64,000 nt of DNA from Acinetobacter oleivorans DR1 (lineage in GTDB: Bacteria; Pseudomonadota; Gammaproteobacteria; Pseudomonadales; Moraxellaceae), in the NCBI RefSeq assembly GCF_000196795.1, contig NC_014259.1:2294001-2358000 (forward strand), written 5' to 3'. The notes below the pieces were generated by a model, which was given only the letters and a program-made list of their open reading frames with translations, did not search any database and had not been told where the DNA came from. Below are positions 43,425 through 52,644 of the stretch, piece by piece. How positions within the stretch are numbered: the first letter of the stretch is position 1; each line of letters opens with the position of its first letter. The translations under genes and the position numbers were made by a program.

Positions 43425-43849
43425 TCAGAAAAACCTCTAGAAGGAACTTTGGTACTAATATTGATGTTAACAAAACCGAGTTGTCCTGCCACATCCATAA
43501 CGCGAATAACATCCTGATGAGACGCTTTGGCATCCGCAGCAATGATGAACATAAAGTCACGGTGCTCTTGAGCAACTTGCTTAATTGCAGTACTCAGATC
43601 AGCAACCTCTTTAGATGAAAGCGCTTGACCATTCACAGCATAATGACCAGCAGAGTCTACCACGACTTCAATTTTATGATCGTACTGTTTTGGTGGAACA
43701 CCTTGTGCATCTGGTAATGTTAAATTGATGCGACTTGGCTGATTAAAAGTGGTCGACAGCAATAAAAAAACCAAAATGAATAACAAACAGTCAATCATAG
43801 GCGTTAAATTGATATGAATGTCTTCAACTTGAGAACGTTTAAACTTCAT
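43421..43849 (-). CDS. ExbD/TolR family biopolymer transport protein (msbA-linked)
   Basis: A 142-residue ExbD/TolR protein with one membrane helix, in the motif NLTPMIDCLLFILVFLLL carrying the conserved Asp. It overlaps msbA by 4 bases and lies 14 bases from an exbB-like gene. It is more distant from the TonB-linked ExbDs at 17.6-18.5 kb. No tonB is nearby, so its partner TonB or role is unknown; LPS-cluster ExbBD pairs are frequently seen. Confidence 0.9.
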   Translation of the reverse strand: MKFKRSQVEDIHINLTPMIDCLLFILVFLLLSTTFNQPSRINLTLPDAQGVPPKQYDHKIEVVVDSAGHYAVNGQALSSKEVADLSTAIKQVAQEHRDFMFIIAADAKASHQDVIRVMDVAGQLGFVNINISTKVPSRGFSE

Positions 43850-43863
43850 TTGGCGTCCACCTC

Positions 43864-44499
43864 TTAACCAACACGGCGGTGTTCAGCTACAGACGAAGAA
43901 CGTTTATAGAACAATGAAGCATGAAACAAGGTCGATTGCTGTTCTAATTCAGCAATATAATCTTGCACTACTCTTTGGAAATACCGATAAGCAATTAGAG
44001 CAGGAATTGCAATTAACATTCCAACAGCCGTGGTAATTAATGCTTTAGAGATACCAGGGATCATTAAACTTGGACTACCAGCCGATCCAAAATCAATCAC
44101 AAGAAATGACTCAATAATTCCCACCACAGTGCCAAGCAATCCGAGTAACGGCGCTACAGCACTTAAAGTGCCCAAGAAATTAATATTTTTTTCTAAATAG
44201 GAAATTTCTTGAGAAGCAGCAACTTCCATTTGCGCGCGAGCAAATTGCTCACCATGTTCGCGATGCTCAAAGCCTGCTTTTAAAATGTGTCCCAATGCAC
44301 TATTTTGCACTTCTACATTTTGTTCTAAACTTTCCACTATATCTTCAGCTCTTAAAGAGCTCTTACCGCTTAATGCTTCGGGTAGAACTTGTGAACGTCT
44401 TAACCGAACAAAACGTTCAATACTGATCGCAACAGTTAAAATTGAGCATAGAATTAAGGGCAGCATCAACCAGCCACCCGCTCTCACAAGTTCCCACAT
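43864..44499 (-). CDS. MotA/TolQ/ExbB proton channel family protein (msbA-linked)
   Basis: A 211-residue ExbB-type protein with three membrane helices: LMLPLILCSILTVAISIE near the N-terminus, and NFLGTLSAVAPLLGLLGTVV and ISKALITTAVGMLIAIPALI. Unlike the ExbB at 16.7 kb it has no leader. It forms a proton channel with the next gene, exbD-like. First gene of the run exbB-exbD-msbA-lpxK-kdsB-holB. Function unproven. Confidence 0.9.
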   Translation of the reverse strand: MWELVRAGGWLMLPLILCSILTVAISIERFVRLRRSQVLPEALSGKSSLRAEDIVESLEQNVEVQNSALGHILKAGFEHREHGEQFARAQMEVAASQEISYLEKNINFLGTLSAVAPLLGLLGTVVGIIESFLVIDFGSAGSPSLMIPGISKALITTAVGMLIAIPALIAYRYFQRVVQDYIAELEQQSTLFHASLFYKRSSSVAEHRRVG

Positions 44500-44549
44500 A
44501 TGTTCTTCCCCAAGAATATAAAATTAGAAATACATGACCCAACTGCAAA

Positions 44550-45437
44550 TTATTCTGGCAAGCAAATATTTAAAATGCCATCTAACTCATCCAAGGTATG
44601 ATAATGAATAACAAGTTTACCCTTACCTTTTTGGTTATGATCAATTTTTACATTAGCGCCAAAACGCTCTGATAATTTTTGTGTCAATTGCTCAATATCT
44701 GGTGCTACAGGCGCTTTTTCCTTTTCCTGCTTAGGCTCACTTCTATCACGCACCAATTGCTCTGTTTGACGAACGGACAATCCTTTCTCGATTACAATTT
44801 TAGCAACTTCTAATTGATCTTTACCTTTCAATGTCAAAATTGCTCGAGCATGCCCCATATCAAGCTGCCCTTGCTGCATGAAATCTTTAATATCATCAGC
44901 TAAACTCAATAAGCGCAGTAGATTACTGACAGTGGTGCGTGCTTTACCAACTGTGTCGGCAATTTCCTGATGACTTAAACCAAATTCATCATGAAAGCGT
45001 TGTAGAGCTATTGCTTGATCAATTGGATTTAAATCTTGACGCTGAATGTTTTCAATTAACGCTAATGCAATTGCAACCTGATCATTTAAATCACGAACAA
45101 TTGCAGGAATTTCGGTTAAGCCCGCAAGTTGAGCTGCACGCCAACGACGCTCACCGGCAATGATTTCATATGGATGTGTTTCATCATCAACTGGACGGAT
45201 TACAATAGGCTGCATCACGCCATGTTTTTCAATAGAAGATGCTAACTCTTGTAAATCATGTTCATGAATAAAACGACGTGGTTGATATTCACCACGTTTC
45301 AGTAAATTCACATCAATTTGCTTTAACTGTCCGTGGTCTAACGCCTGCGCTTCCAGTTGTAGTTTTTCTTTTTGAATTGAACCAAGTAATGCATCTAAAC
45401 CACGTCCTTTAGCCAATCCGCGTTTTTTGATGCTCAT
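44550..45437 (-). CDS. parB: Chromosome partitioning protein ParB
   Basis: A 295-residue ParB/Spo0J protein that binds parS sites and uses CTP. The N-terminal RGLDALLGS is the ParA-contact region, GERRWRAAQLAGL (about residue 99) is the CTP-binding box II, and a helix-turn-helix follows around LSHQEIADTVGKARTTVSNLLRLL, split here in two parts. The dimerisation tail is at the C-terminus. It overlaps parA by 4 bases. No full parS site was found in the window. Confidence 0.96.
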   Translation of the reverse strand: MSIKKRGLAKGRGLDALLGSIQKEKLQLEAQALDHGQLKQIDVNLLKRGEYQPRRFIHEHDLQELASSIEKHGVMQPIVIRPVDDETHPYEIIAGERRWRAAQLAGLTEIPAIVRDLNDQVAIALALIENIQRQDLNPIDQAIALQRFHDEFGLSHQEIADTVGKARTTVSNLLRLLSLADDIKDFMQQGQLDMGHARAILTLKGKDQLEVAKIVIEKGLSVRQTEQLVRDRSEPKQEKEKAPVAPDIEQLTQKLSERFGANVKIDHNQKGKGKLVIHYHTLDELDGILNICLPE

Positions 45438-46216
45438 ACTTTACTTCCTTTCTTCACTTTACTTCTCTTTAACATCTCAGCTGCAAGATTTAAGTATGCA
45501 ACTGCACCTTTAGAACTTTTTTCGAAATAGATAACAGGTAAACCGTGTGCTGGTGCTTCTGCTAAGCGGACATTTCGTGGAACAACAGTATCATAAAGTT
45601 TCTTGCCAAAATATTGCTCTAGTTCTGCAGACACATCACGTGTTAAAGCATTTCGTGCATCGTACATCGTACGTAATACACCAATAATTTCTAAATCAGG
45701 ATTGAGTGCTTTTTGAATACGATCAATAGTCTGAGTTAAATCAGCCAAACCCTCTAGCGCATAATATTCACATTGCATGGGAATAATTACACTATCTACA
45801 GCCGCCAAAGCATTGACAGTAATCAAACTCAAGCTTGGAGCACAATCCACAATGATATAGTCAAATGAGTTTCTGATTTCATTCAAAGCATTCTTTAGAA
45901 TGTATTCACGACCTTCCTGCTCTGCGATAGCGAGCTCTACACCTGAAAGCTCACGATTTGAGCCTAGAACTTTATATCCAACTTCTGCTTTTTGAATGGC
46001 TGTTTCAATTGGAACTTCGCCAAGAAGAACATCTGTAATTGAATACAAAAGATCGTTCTTTTGAATACCAGACCCCATCGTAGCATTACCTTGTGAATCC
46101 ATATCTACAAGTAATACACGTTTTTTTAATACAGCTAGAGACGCTGCAAGATTTACTGCAGTCGTTGTTTTACCAACACCACCCTTTTGGTTTGCAATCG
46201 CAATAATTTGAGCCAT
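45434..46216 (-). CDS. parA: Chromosome partitioning ATPase ParA
   Basis: A 260-residue ParA/Soj ATPase with the deviant Walker A KGGVGKTTTAVNLAASL (residues 10-26), and LLVDMDSQGNATMG (Walker A') and DYIIVDCAPSL (Walker B). It moves ParB-parS complexes along the nucleoid. It follows rsmG at 21 bases and precedes parB, the usual chromosomal arrangement. Confidence 0.96.
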   Translation of the reverse strand: MAQIIAIANQKGGVGKTTTAVNLAASLAVLKKRVLLVDMDSQGNATMGSGIQKNDLLYSITDVLLGEVPIETAIQKAEVGYKVLGSNRELSGVELAIAEQEGREYILKNALNEIRNSFDYIIVDCAPSLSLITVNALAAVDSVIIPMQCEYYALEGLADLTQTIDRIQKALNPDLEIIGVLRTMYDARNALTRDVSAELEQYFGKKLYDTVVPRNVRLAEAPAHGLPVIYFEKSSKGAVAYLNLAAEMLKRSKVKKGSKV

Positions 46217-46237
46217 GGTAACCTTAATACTTTTTAT

Positions 46238-46870
46238 TTAGATACGTTGAAGTAAAAGTAAATGACGTTGTTCATCAAGTCTTGGTACGCGCAGTTCAAT
46301 CACTTTACATGAAAAGTCCTGCTTGAGCTGCTCAATTTCCTCAACTGGCACTACACCTTTCATCGCTGCGATTATACTGCTCTGATGAAGATATGGCTGA
46401 GCTGCATCTACAAAGTCCGTTAAAGAAGCAAAAGCTCGACTTGTTATGACGTCAAACTGGCCAAGCTCATCAATTGTATCTTGATTCTCAACACGTGTTT
46501 GCACTGCCACAACGTTACTCAATTTTAGATCAGCAATAAATTGCTTCAAAAAACGAATTTTTTTACCATTAGAATCTAAAAGAACACATTGGCGTTGTGG
46601 CTGACAAAGAGCAATAATCATGCCAGGCATTCCACCACCTGTACCCACATCAAGTAGTCTACCTTCAGGTAAGTCATTTAAAATACTTAGACTATCCAAC
46701 AAATGCTTCACTAACATTTCTTTCGGATCACGAATTGCTGTCAGATTATATGCTTTATTCCAAAGTACCAAAGCATCTTGATACTTTAACAATAATGCCA
46801 AAGCTTCATCGCTAAGCGATAAACCTAATTTTTGACTACCCTGTTGTAACTCTTGAAAAAACGGATGCAT
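46238..46870 (-). CDS. rsmG: 16S rRNA (guanine527-N7)-methyltransferase RsmG
   Basis: RsmG (GidB) methylates G527 of 16S rRNA with SAM; its loss gives low-level streptomycin resistance. The SAM-binding motif is LLDVGTGGGMPGMIIALCQP (about residue 70), then VLLDSNGKKIRFLKQFI and ITSRAFASLTDF. Length 210 is normal. Linked to parA as in many proteobacteria, where mnmG usually stands before it; it does not here. Confidence 0.96.
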   Translation of the reverse strand: MHPFFQELQQGSQKLGLSLSDEALALLLKYQDALVLWNKAYNLTAIRDPKEMLVKHLLDSLSILNDLPEGRLLDVGTGGGMPGMIIALCQPQRQCVLLDSNGKKIRFLKQFIADLKLSNVVAVQTRVENQDTIDELGQFDVITSRAFASLTDFVDAAQPYLHQSSIIAAMKGVVPVEEIEQLKQDFSCKVIELRVPRLDEQRHLLLLQRI

Positions 46871-46957
46871 AAACAGATAACATCTAAGTAAAATTTAAAA
46901 CAAAGTATACCCATTTATGCATCGTGGAACACTAGTTAACGATTAGGGATTACACAC

Positions 46958-47647
46958 TTAATCGTAGAAGCCTTCACGAATTTGCAAATCTAGCTCCATT
47001 AAACGCTCAGGCGTTCCCACATCGACCCATGCACCTTTAAGCTTTTCACCAGATATTTTTTGATTGTGCATCGCTTGCTTCAAGAGTGGAGCTAAAGGAC
47101 GTTTACCAGGTTCCAATCCATCAAAAAGCTTAGGATGGATAACAGATACACCACTAAAAGTGAGGTTCTCACCTGTCACATCTTGATCGAATGTAAAAGC
47201 GCGTCCATCCAATAATGTAAAGTCACCTTCAGGATGCTGTTTAGGGTTATCAACCAATACAAGATGTGCTAAATCATCATTTAACTTAATATGGGGTAAA
47301 ACTTCAAAATCCATTGTGGTCCATACATCTCCATTCACCAGAATAAACGGATCTGTTCCAAGTAGTGGCAAAGCATTAATAATTCCACCAGCTGTTTCTA
47401 GCCCCTCATCCTCTCGTGTCCAACGGATATCCACACCAAATTGCGAACCATCACCTAAGCTACCGATGAGTTTATCTGCCAACCATGCAGAATTGATGAC
47501 GATTTCAGTTACACCAATTTTCTTAAGTTTTTCAATATGCCACACAATTAGAGGCTTACCGCCCACCTCAAGCAGAGGCTTTGGTGTATATAGCGTAAGT
47601 GGACGCATACGATTACCCAAGCCAGCAGCAAGAATCATTGCTTTCAT
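46958..47647 (-). CDS. murU: N-acetylmuramate alpha-1-phosphate uridylyltransferase MurU
   Basis: MurU makes UDP-MurNAc from MurNAc-1-phosphate in peptidoglycan recycling that bypasses de novo synthesis, giving intrinsic fosfomycin tolerance in Pseudomonas and Acinetobacter. The nucleotidyltransferase text MILAAGLGNRMRPLTLYTP opens the protein (residues 3-21), with VNGDVWTTMDFE and GENLTFSGVSVI later. Length 229. It overlaps amgK by one base. Confidence 0.93.
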   Translation of the reverse strand: MKAMILAAGLGNRMRPLTLYTPKPLLEVGGKPLIVWHIEKLKKIGVTEIVINSAWLADKLIGSLGDGSQFGVDIRWTREDEGLETAGGIINALPLLGTDPFILVNGDVWTTMDFEVLPHIKLNDDLAHLVLVDNPKQHPEGDFTLLDGRAFTFDQDVTGENLTFSGVSVIHPKLFDGLEPGKRPLAPLLKQAMHNQKISGEKLKGAWVDVGTPERLMELDLQIREGFYD

Positions 47648-48660
47648 TATGCTGCCACCTCATAGCTACCATATTTCTCGATAAATTTAGGTATGACTAC
47701 GTTATTTATAAATACCATAAATTCTTCAAGTTCAGCGTAACCACGACTTTCTTCGAGTAAATACCACATGACTCGCGGTAAGTCTTTCAAGTATCCAGAC
47801 TTACCATCACGCTCAAACAAACGAACAAAAATGCCAAGAATTTTAATATGGCGTTGAATAGCCATTAAATCTGCATCACGCTTGAATTGCTCAAAACTGC
47901 GGTTCTGTTTGGCAGACTCAGGCAATAAGTCATAAAAGGTTCTAAACCATTGATAAACATGCTCAGCATTCCATTGAACATATGCATCACGAGTAATCGA
48001 AATTAAGTCATATGTATCAGCCCCAATAACAGCATCCTGAAAATCAATTACCCCAAGCTCTAGTTCATTTTCAATTTTCATCAGATTACGACTGTGAAAA
48101 TCTCGATGTACAATAACTTGTGGTTGGGCTACTGCGGCACGAGCCAAGAAATCAAATGCATCATCAATCGTTTTTTTCTGCTCAGCAGTCGGCTGAATAG
48201 CAAGCGATGGCAACATCCAGTCTGTGAGCAACTGCATTTCCGACATTAATTTTTCGTAGGAATAAGCTGGAAACTGGTTAGTCCCATCAATAGATTGCAA
48301 TTGAATAAGTTGTTTAAAACTTTGTTCATAGTATTTATCGACTGTTTCATCATTTAATAATGTAGACAACAGTACATCACCAAAATCTTCCAATAGCAGA
48401 AAACCTTGAGCCAAATCTTTCGCGACGATCTGCGGTACGCGTACACCATGGCCTGCAAAAAATTCGTCAATGGTCACAAACGGAACACAGTCTTCTTTTT
48501 CTGGAGGGGCATCCATAAGCATATACGTTTTATTTTGTAACTGGATACGCGCATAACGTCGGAAGCTTGCATCACCTGCTAAAAAAGCGATCTTAAATTG
48601 ATCATTTTTAAGAACAGATGTAAGCCATGTATATATCAATTGTTCACGTTGTGTATTCAT
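47647..48660 (-). CDS. amgK: N-acetylmuramate/N-acetylglucosamine kinase AmgK
   Basis: AmgK phosphorylates MurNAc and GlcNAc at the anomeric position, the step before MurU. It has the aminoglycoside phosphotransferase fold: VIVHRDFHSRNLM (catalytic loop, about residue 193) and GVIDFQDAVIG (metal-binding Asp). The ATG at 48660 is used; an in-frame TTG two codons earlier is less likely. It is divergent from lptD. Confidence 0.93.
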   Translation of the reverse strand: MNTQREQLIYTWLTSVLKNDQFKIAFLAGDASFRRYARIQLQNKTYMLMDAPPEKEDCVPFVTIDEFFAGHGVRVPQIVAKDLAQGFLLLEDFGDVLLSTLLNDETVDKYYEQSFKQLIQLQSIDGTNQFPAYSYEKLMSEMQLLTDWMLPSLAIQPTAEQKKTIDDAFDFLARAAVAQPQVIVHRDFHSRNLMKIENELELGVIDFQDAVIGADTYDLISITRDAYVQWNAEHVYQWFRTFYDLLPESAKQNRSFEQFKRDADLMAIQRHIKILGIFVRLFERDGKSGYLKDLPRVMWYLLEESRGYAELEEFMVFINNVVIPKFIEKYGSYEVAA

Positions 48661-48780
48661 TTGCAATAAAATCTAAAACAAGCTGAGATTTTTGAAGGGT
48701 TAAGTGTAGCCACTTATAAACTTTTTCTCTATGATGCGACAATAATTAATTGTGAATTAGCATACTTGGTTAATGAGACA

Positions 48781-51219
48781 ATGAAGCATCAGTTTAAATT
48801 TAATCCTTTAGCGACAGCTATTTTTACGCTCTTATGTGGCTCCATACAATCAAGTTATGCTGAGTCAGCTGATGTTGTCTCCAATATAGACAATAATCAA
48901 CTTAAAGCGAGCATCAAAGAAGCCTACCCGGGTCAAGAATTCTTTCAACAGTACTATGTTGATAAATCTGCACCTGAGGCCCAGCTTCGTGACAATAAAT
49001 ATTTAAGCTCGGCATTTTGCCAAGGTACTTGGGTTACACCGATTAACCCACAGACCAAAGCCGTAGATGCCGATAAGACGACTTCTGTCGTTACGGCTAA
49101 TTATGGACATTATAATCCTGCCGGCGACTCGGTTTTAGAAGGCGATGTCGTTATTGATCAGGAAGGACGCACAGTTCGTGCTGATAAGGTTACGATTGAT
49201 AAGACCCAAACCTTTGCACACGCACAAGGCCGAGTACAACTCGCTCAAGGTGGGTTGCTTTCACAGAGTGACGAAATTAATTACAACCTAAAAAACCAGA
49301 CTGGTAATTTAGAAAATAGTTTTTATATTTCTGAACAGCAACATGCTCATGGTCACGCAGGGAAAATCGAAAGAACATCACCAAATGTGATGGTTCTTAA
49401 CGATGCGACCTACTCGACTTGTCCACCGGGTCAAAAACCTGGTTGGAAAATTCAAGCAAATAAAATTGAGTTAAATCAGGAAACTGGACGTGGTACAACC
49501 CACGGAACAAAACTATATGTTAAAGATGTTCCAGTTCTAGCAATTCCCTACTTTAACTTCCCAATTGATGATCGCCGAACTACAGGTATTCTTAATCCAC
49601 AGTTTGGTTTCTCAAACGATGGTGGTGTTGAGCTTTCTGTTCCGGTTTATTTAAACCTTGCACCTAACTATGATCTGACACTTACTCCGCGCTATTTAGC
49701 AGACCGCGGTGCAATGTTAAAAGGTGACTTTAGATATTTAACCGATGGCTTTGGTGCGGGTGAAATATGGGGTGGCATGTTGCCATCTGACAAAGAATAT
49801 GATGATAAAGATCGTAAAGATTTCCATTTCTTACATAACTGGAATATCAACGATCAATGGTCGACCAATCTAGAGTACAACTATGCTTCAGATAAAGACT
49901 ATTTCTCAGATTTAGATAGCAGCCCTAACTCTAAAACAGACCTAAACTTACGCAGAGCATGGGAACTTAACTATCAACACGGTATTCCGGGTTTAAAAGC
50001 TCAGCTTAAAGTCGAAGATTTCCAGACACTTGATCCTGACATTGCCGATGTTGATAAGCCTTATGCACGCTTGCCACAATTCTTATTAAATTATGTCACG
50101 GGTAATCCATTAGGTTTACAATACGAATTTAATAACGATACTGCATACTTCAAGAAATCAATTAATGATGATTCTGCTCAGGAAAGTAGCGGTACACGTA
50201 TCTACAACCAGTTTGCAACACGCTACAACTACCGCACACCAGCTGCATTTGTAATCCCTGAAGTTTCAGTACGTTCTATTCAAACATTCTACGATAAGGA
50301 CAGTATCGCATCTCAAGGTCTGGATGGCGGTTCTGAAAATAAATCAGTCGTTGTACCTCAATTCACATTGGATACTGGACTGAATTTTGAACGTGAGGGC
50401 AAGTACCTACAAACACTTACCCCTCGTGCGTTTTATGCATATGCTCCATACAAAAACCAAGACAACTATCCAAATTTTGACTCAACTTCAGCATCAGTAA
50501 GTTACGATCAATTATTTAACCCTTACCGCTTCTACGGACATGACCGTCTTGAAGACAACAACTTTCTATCACTTGGCGTAAGCTATAGCCTTTTTGACAC
50601 AGTCGGCTTAGAGCGTTTACGTGCAAGTGTTGGTCAAAGTTATTATTTTGAAGATCGTCGTGTGACATTAAAGCAACAAGATGAGATTGATACTGAAAGT
50701 AACACTGGTCCAGTTGTAAGTTTAACAAGCCAGTTAAACCAAAACTTCACCATTGCTGCCAACTCAGCATGGATGTCTAATGGTGACAATGCTCAGCGTG
50801 ATTTCCAAGTTTATTATACTGGAGATAAAGGAAACCTATATAACTTAGGCTATTTCTACCGTAAAGACATTGCAGGACGTCAAGATACTTACGATCAGGT
50901 TGTTGCATCGTTTATACAACCAGTTAAAGATAATTGGCGTATTATGGGCCACGTACAATATGACATGGACAATGATGTTGCCCGCGAGATATTACTAGGG
51001 GTTAACTATGAGTCATGTTGCTGGGGCATTTCTGTCTATGGTCGCTCATACTATAACGATCTAGATGATCCAAAATCTCCAGATGTTAGTGAAAAACGTG
51101 CCATTATGGCCGAAATTACGCTAAAAGGTTTAGGTGGTTTAAACAATAAACTCGCGTCTTTACTTGAAAATCGCGTTTTAGGTTTTAACAAAATTAATCA
51201 ATCTTGGACACAACGTTAA
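48781..51219 (+). CDS. lptD: LPS-assembly protein LptD
   Basis: LptD inserts LPS or LOS in the outer leaflet together with LptE. It has a signal peptide (cleavage near SSYA-ES), an N-terminal OstA/LptA beta-jellyroll with TVRADKVTIDK-type text (about residue 140-160), and a very large beta-barrel. Cys residues in SAFCQGTW, STCPPGQ and SCCWG are the disulfide positions that gate correct assembly. The ATG at 48781 is preferred to the TTG at 48766. Length 812. Its stop overlaps the surA start (TAATG). Divergent from amgK. Confidence 0.96.
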   Translation: MKHQFKFNPLATAIFTLLCGSIQSSYAESADVVSNIDNNQLKASIKEAYPGQEFFQQYYVDKSAPEAQLRDNKYLSSAFCQGTWVTPINPQTKAVDADKTTSVVTANYGHYNPAGDSVLEGDVVIDQEGRTVRADKVTIDKTQTFAHAQGRVQLAQGGLLSQSDEINYNLKNQTGNLENSFYISEQQHAHGHAGKIERTSPNVMVLNDATYSTCPPGQKPGWKIQANKIELNQETGRGTTHGTKLYVKDVPVLAIPYFNFPIDDRRTTGILNPQFGFSNDGGVELSVPVYLNLAPNYDLTLTPRYLADRGAMLKGDFRYLTDGFGAGEIWGGMLPSDKEYDDKDRKDFHFLHNWNINDQWSTNLEYNYASDKDYFSDLDSSPNSKTDLNLRRAWELNYQHGIPGLKAQLKVEDFQTLDPDIADVDKPYARLPQFLLNYVTGNPLGLQYEFNNDTAYFKKSINDDSAQESSGTRIYNQFATRYNYRTPAAFVIPEVSVRSIQTFYDKDSIASQGLDGGSENKSVVVPQFTLDTGLNFEREGKYLQTLTPRAFYAYAPYKNQDNYPNFDSTSASVSYDQLFNPYRFYGHDRLEDNNFLSLGVSYSLFDTVGLERLRASVGQSYYFEDRRVTLKQQDEIDTESNTGPVVSLTSQLNQNFTIAANSAWMSNGDNAQRDFQVYYTGDKGNLYNLGYFYRKDIAGRQDTYDQVVASFIQPVKDNWRIMGHVQYDMDNDVAREILLGVNYESCCWGISVYGRSYYNDLDDPKSPDVSEKRAIMAEITLKGLGGLNNKLASLLENRVLGFNKINQSWTQR

Positions 51220-52529
51220 TGAAGACAAAGCATCTTAAACAGTTTTTTAAAGCAACTACCCTTGCTGCCCTAATCTCTTCATCAATGCATAGTTTTGCCC
51301 AACCCGCTGATGAAGTTGTGGCAATTGTGGACAATAGCGTAATTTTAAAAAGTGATCTTCAACAAGGGATGGCTGAAGCCGCTCACGAACTACAAGCACA
51401 AAAAAAAGAGGTTCCACCTCAGCAATATTTACAATTTCAGGTGTTAGATCAACTCATCTTGCGTGAGGCACAACTTGAACAAGTTAAAAAATATGGCATC
51501 AAACCTGATGAAAAAAGCTTAAATGAAGCAGTCTTAAAAGTAGCAAGTCAATCTGGAAGTAAAAGTTTAGAAGCTTTCCAGCAAAAGTTGGATGCTATGG
51601 CACCAGGAACTTATGAAAGTTTACGTGGCCGAATCGCTGAGGATTTAGCGATTAGCCGTTTGCGCCAACAACAAGTTATGTCTCGTATTAAAATTAGTGA
51701 CCAAGATGTAGAAAACTTCTTGAAATCACCTCAGGGACAGGCTGCTTTAGGCAACCAAGCGCATGTAATTCATATGCGTATTACTGGCGATAATCCGCAG
51801 GAAGTTCAATCTGTAGCTCAAGAGGTACGCTCAAAGCTTGCACAAAGTAATGATATAAACGTATTGAAAAAGCTTTCAACTGCAAATGCAAAAGTTGATG
51901 GGGCTGACATGGGATTCCGCCCACTTTCAGATATTCCTGCCGAGCTTGCAGCCCGTATTACCCCATTACAAGAAGGTCAAACAACCGACTTAATTTCAGT
52001 ACGTGATGGTGTACATGTTTTAAAGCTTATTGAACGCAAACAAAATGAGCAAAAAGCTTTAGTACCTCAATATCAAACTCGCCATATTCTTATTCAACCG
52101 TCTGAAGTGGTTAGCCTTGATAATGCCAAGCAAATTATTGACAACATCTATAAGCGCTTAAAAGCTGGCGATGATTTTGCAACTCTTGCAGCGACCTACT
52201 CAAATGACACAGGCTCTGCGCGTGATGGCGGCAGTTTAGGTTGGGTGACGCCTGGCATGATGGTGCCTGAATTTGACAAAAAAATGCAGGAAATTCCTGT
52301 CGGTGAAATCAGCGAACCATTCCAAACTCAATTCGGTTGGCACATTTTACAAGTAACTGAAAAACGTGAAAAAGATATGACTCATGAATATCAAGAGCGT
52401 ATGGCACGTCAAATTTTAGGTGAACGTCAATTTAATACTGAAATCGACAGTTGGTTGCGTGAAGTGCGTGCGAATGCTTATGTAGAAATTAAAGATCCAA
52501 GTCTAGACAAAAAGAACTTACAAAAGTAA
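51219..52529 (+). CDS. surA: Periplasmic chaperone/peptidyl-prolyl isomerase SurA
   Basis: SurA escorts unfolded outer-membrane proteins, including LptD. After a signal peptide (ending SFA-QP) come a SurA N-domain (DEVVAIVDNSVILKSDL) and two parvulin domains: the first at about residues 175-275 (QAHVIHMRI, degenerate), the second at about 285-390 with RHILIQPSEV and GGSLGWVTPGMMVPEF typical of active PpiC. The ATG at 51219 overlaps the lptD stop, better than the TTG at 51204. Length 436. A terminator follows. Confidence 0.95.
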   Translation: MKTKHLKQFFKATTLAALISSSMHSFAQPADEVVAIVDNSVILKSDLQQGMAEAAHELQAQKKEVPPQQYLQFQVLDQLILREAQLEQVKKYGIKPDEKSLNEAVLKVASQSGSKSLEAFQQKLDAMAPGTYESLRGRIAEDLAISRLRQQQVMSRIKISDQDVENFLKSPQGQAALGNQAHVIHMRITGDNPQEVQSVAQEVRSKLAQSNDINVLKKLSTANAKVDGADMGFRPLSDIPAELAARITPLQEGQTTDLISVRDGVHVLKLIERKQNEQKALVPQYQTRHILIQPSEVVSLDNAKQIIDNIYKRLKAGDDFATLAATYSNDTGSARDGGSLGWVTPGMMVPEFDKKMQEIPVGEISEPFQTQFGWHILQVTEKREKDMTHEYQERMARQILGERQFNTEIDSWLREVRANAYVEIKDPSLDKKNLQK

Positions 52530-52545
52530 GTCTTTTGTCTTCATT

Positions 52546-52573
52546 AAAACCTGCGTTCATCGCAGGTTTTTTT
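52546..52573 (+). terminator. Terminator of lptD-surA
   Basis: AACCTGCG/CGCAGGTT stem with a 5-base loop TTCAT, followed by eight T (52566-52573), 17 bases after the surA stop codon. Confidence 0.92.
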
Positions 52574-52591
52574 ATGAATAAAATTCACTTA

Positions 52592-52626
52592 ATAAAAAAC
52601 CGGTTATAAATAACCGGTTTTTTTAA
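52592..52626 (-). terminator. Bidirectional terminator after fba
   Basis: AACCGGTTA/TAACCGGTT (about 52597-52619) with a short loop and A-run on one side, T-run on the other. It is only 20 bases before the fba stop codon on the minus strand and would also back up the lptD-surA terminator. Confidence 0.9.
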
Positions 52627-52644
52627 ATTAAACCCTAACGGGAA

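Noticed and set aside
46922..46932. CGTGGAACA between rsmG and murU, identical to half of a parS site
   Set aside because: The left half (TTTATGCAT) does not match, so it is not the 16-base palindrome TGTTNCACGTGNAACA. No full parS was seen in the window.
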